A DNA stretch of 5,224 nucleotides from Clostridia bacterium (GTDB lineage Bacteria > Bacillota > Clostridia > Christensenellales > Aristaeellaceae), in contig CAAGII010000150.1 of NCBI GenBank assembly GCA_900769875.1, positions 1 to 5,224 on the forward strand. Direction: 5' to 3'. Under the pieces are notes generated by a model that worked only from the letters and a program-made list of their open reading frames with translations, was not told where the DNA came from and made no database searches. Made by a program: the position numbers and the translations under genes. Shown here in pieces: positions 4,383 to 5,224 of this stretch. Position 1 is the first letter of the stretch, and the number at the start of each line of letters is the position of its first letter.

Positions 4383-4605
4383 TCACTCCCGCTCCTCAGC
4401 GAGCCGGTAGCCCACGCCGATTTCCGTGAGGATGTAGCGCGGCTTGGCGGGGTTTTTCTCGATCTTTCTGCGCAGGCCGGCGGTCAGTGGCGGAGAAGGG
4501 CTTGGTCAGGCAGTCGTCCGCGCCGAGGTCGAGCACTGCCGCCTTTTCCCTGTCCTGATCGCGTTTCCCTGCGGCATTGCAATTCCGCGCGCAGAGGACT
4601 ATCAT
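4383..4605 (-). pseudogene. Remnant of an OmpR/KdpE-type response regulator, internally deleted
   Basis: Two pieces of one response regulator remain on the minus strand in different frames. The piece at 4605-4483 reads Ile-Val-Leu-Cys-Ala-Arg, then Asp-Arg-Glu-Lys, Leu-Asp-Leu-Gly-Ala-Asp-Asp and Leu-Thr-Lys-Pro-Phe-Ser-Ala-Thr, which is the end of a receiver domain with its conserved Lys-Pro. The piece at 4474-4383 reads Leu-Arg-Arg-Lys-Ile-Glu, then Pro-Arg-Tyr-Ile-Leu-Thr-Glu and Gly-Val-Gly-Tyr-Arg-Leu before a TGA, which is the end of a winged-helix DNA-binding domain. Roughly 90 residues between them and about 70 at the N-terminus, including the phosphoacceptor Asp, are missing. An eight-residue insertion (Asn-Cys-Asn-Ala-Ala-Gly-Lys-Arg) seems to interrupt the receiver piece. 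The Tyr-Ile-Leu-Thr-Glu-x-Gly-Val-Gly-Tyr-Arg ending is most like KdpE. It cannot encode a working regulator. Confidence 0.8.
4577..4605 (+). promoter_or_regulatory. Putative promoter of the corA-like gene
   Basis: TTGCAA (4577-4582), a 17-nt spacer and TATCAT (4600-4605, 5 of 6 to consensus) on the plus strand. Transcription would begin near 4612, leaving a very short leader to the start of the CorA-like frame. The promoter overlaps the end of the decayed response-regulator remnant, so it either arose there or was brought in by the rearrangement. A chance match is possible. Confidence 0.5.
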
Positions 4606-4612
4606 GGTGCAC

Positions 4613-4620
4613 AAAGGGGG
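4613..4620 (+). promoter_or_regulatory. Ribosome binding site of the corA-like gene
   Basis: AAAGGGGG lies 9 nt before the in-frame TTG at 4630, and much too far (42 nt) before the first in-frame ATG at 4663. It supports initiation at the TTG. The in-frame ATT at 4624, where an ATG may once have stood, is only 3 nt away. Confidence 0.45.
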
Positions 4621-4629
4621 CGTATTCGC

Positions 4630-5224
4630 TTGTACTATCATCTTGGAAAGCGCTTGACTTCCATGGAGCGCGCTGACATCACCGCGTTTTCGCATATTGC
4701 CGCCGTCCTGCCGCCGGAGGCGCTTGAAACGGAAACCCTGCCCGAGAACCTGCTGCCGCCGGAACAGACCTGTCCGGGCAGGGGCTGCCGCCTTTCGATT
4801 GAGGCGGATCGCATCCGGGGAACGGTGCAGCTTCCGGCAAAGGGCAAAGCGCCCGAAAAGCGGGTGAGCTTCGTCTGGTGGAAGGACTGCATCCTGTTTG
4901 TTGACCCGGACGGCGTGGCCAAGACGTGCATCGACAGAATTCAGGCCATGCGCCCGCATCACGCCGACAGCGCGGATGATCTGCTGATGGACTTCTTCCT
5001 CGCGCTGGTGCAGGAGGATTTGGCGGAGATACAATCTTTGGAGGACAGGATTTCCGCGCTGGAGCAGGCCGTGCTCTGCGAAAAGACGGAGAAATTCATC
5101 AATCGGATCAGCGTCGTGCGCAAAGAGCTGAATCAGCGCAGCCGGTACTACACGCAGCTGACCGATATGGCCGCCACGATTCAGGAGAACGCGGGCGAGC
5201 TGCTGGACGCCTGCAGCCAGAGCA
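4630..5224 (+). CDS. CorA-type divalent cation transporter, cytoplasmic domain (runs off right edge)
   Basis: The frame is open to the window edge (198 residues from TTG 4630). It matches the N-terminal cytoplasmic half of the CorA family, homopentameric inner-membrane channels for Mg2+ and related ions. Residues 13-100 form the alpha/beta domain, with a strand pair around Phe81-Val-Trp-Trp-Lys-Asp and Ile-Leu-Phe-Val-Asp. Residues 115-150 hold the helix Asp-Asp-Leu-Leu-Met-Asp-Phe-Phe and the Glu-Ile-Gln-Ser-Leu-Glu-Asp-Arg-Ile motif typical of the family. From about 153 the long stalk helix begins (Arg-Lys-Glu-Leu, Tyr-Tyr-x-Gln-Leu, Glu-Asn). The two membrane helices and the Gly-Met-Asn signature would lie beyond 5224; the family's usual length is about 300 residues or more. 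Start choice: residues before ATG 4663 (Leu-Tyr-Tyr-His-Leu-Gly-Lys-Arg-Leu) look like genuine protein and the ribosome binding site precedes TTG 4630, so I prefer TTG. Confidence 0.83.
   Translation, partial: MYYHLGKRLTSMERADITAFSHIAAVLPPEALETETLPENLLPPEQTCPGRGCRLSIEADRIRGTVQLPAKGKAPEKRVSFVWWKDCILFVDPDGVAKTCIDRIQAMRPHHADSADDLLMDFFLALVQEDLAEIQSLEDRISALEQAVLCEKTEKFINRISVVRKELNQRSRYYTQLTDMAATIQENAGELLDACSQS

Noticed and set aside
4396..5034. A 212-codon minus-strand frame spanning the relic and the corA-like gene
   Set aside because: Only its last part matches the response-regulator receiver end; the rest is antisense to the CorA-like frame and has no protein-like features.

Overview
The window looks like a chromosomal stretch from a moderately GC-rich Bacillota, probably a gut Clostridia of the Christensenellales/Oscillospirales kind. 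The evidence is strong purine-rich ribosome binding sites (GGAGG, AAGGAG) before almost every gene, Gram-positive-style Lys/Arg-hydrophobic-AxA signal peptides, sigma-A-like promoters, and best family matches (a YbjN-like fold, a small ABM monooxygenase, CorA, a KdpE-type regulator) that are ordinary in Clostridia. The taxon is inferred; no rRNA or taxonomic marker gene is present.

Left part (1-3304, minus strand): this half is dominated by exported proteins of unknown function. Reading right to left, a promoter at 3276-3304 with a predicted leader of about 164 nt drives a secreted protein built of five 46-residue tandem repeats (2323-3105), which is followed by a GC-rich hairpin. Then comes a three-gene cluster: a small cytoplasmic OB/S1-like protein (1876-2118) and two secreted paralogues resembling the YbjN fold (1258-1818 and 639-1220). 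After a 296-bp gap lies the 5' part of another secreted, Cys-containing protein that runs off the left edge (1-342).

Middle part (3305-4375, plus strand): a divergent promoter with a perfect extended -10 drives a short antibiotic-biosynthesis-monooxygenase (ABM) domain protein, probably from a TTG start (3439-3765). A 65-bp segment covering that promoter and its leader is repeated 555 bp downstream (3914-3978), but the -10 box is destroyed in the second copy. Between gene and repeat lies an 86-nt imperfect inverted repeat that would fold into one long RNA hairpin (3806-3891). The second copy precedes a small Cys/His-rich, probably metal-binding protein (4023-4346). This block is visibly AT-richer than both flanks and looks like acquired or rearranged DNA.

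Right part (4376-5224): a decayed, internally deleted minus-strand remnant of an OmpR/KdpE-type response regulator abuts the block. The cytoplasmic domain of a CorA-type divalent cation transporter then starts on the plus strand, with a plausible promoter overlapping the remnant, and continues past the right edge.

The most novel items are the 46-residue-repeat secreted protein, the duplicated promoter module with the long hairpin between its copies, and the pair of secreted YbjN-like proteins. No CRISPR array, tRNA, rRNA, transposase or integrase was seen.
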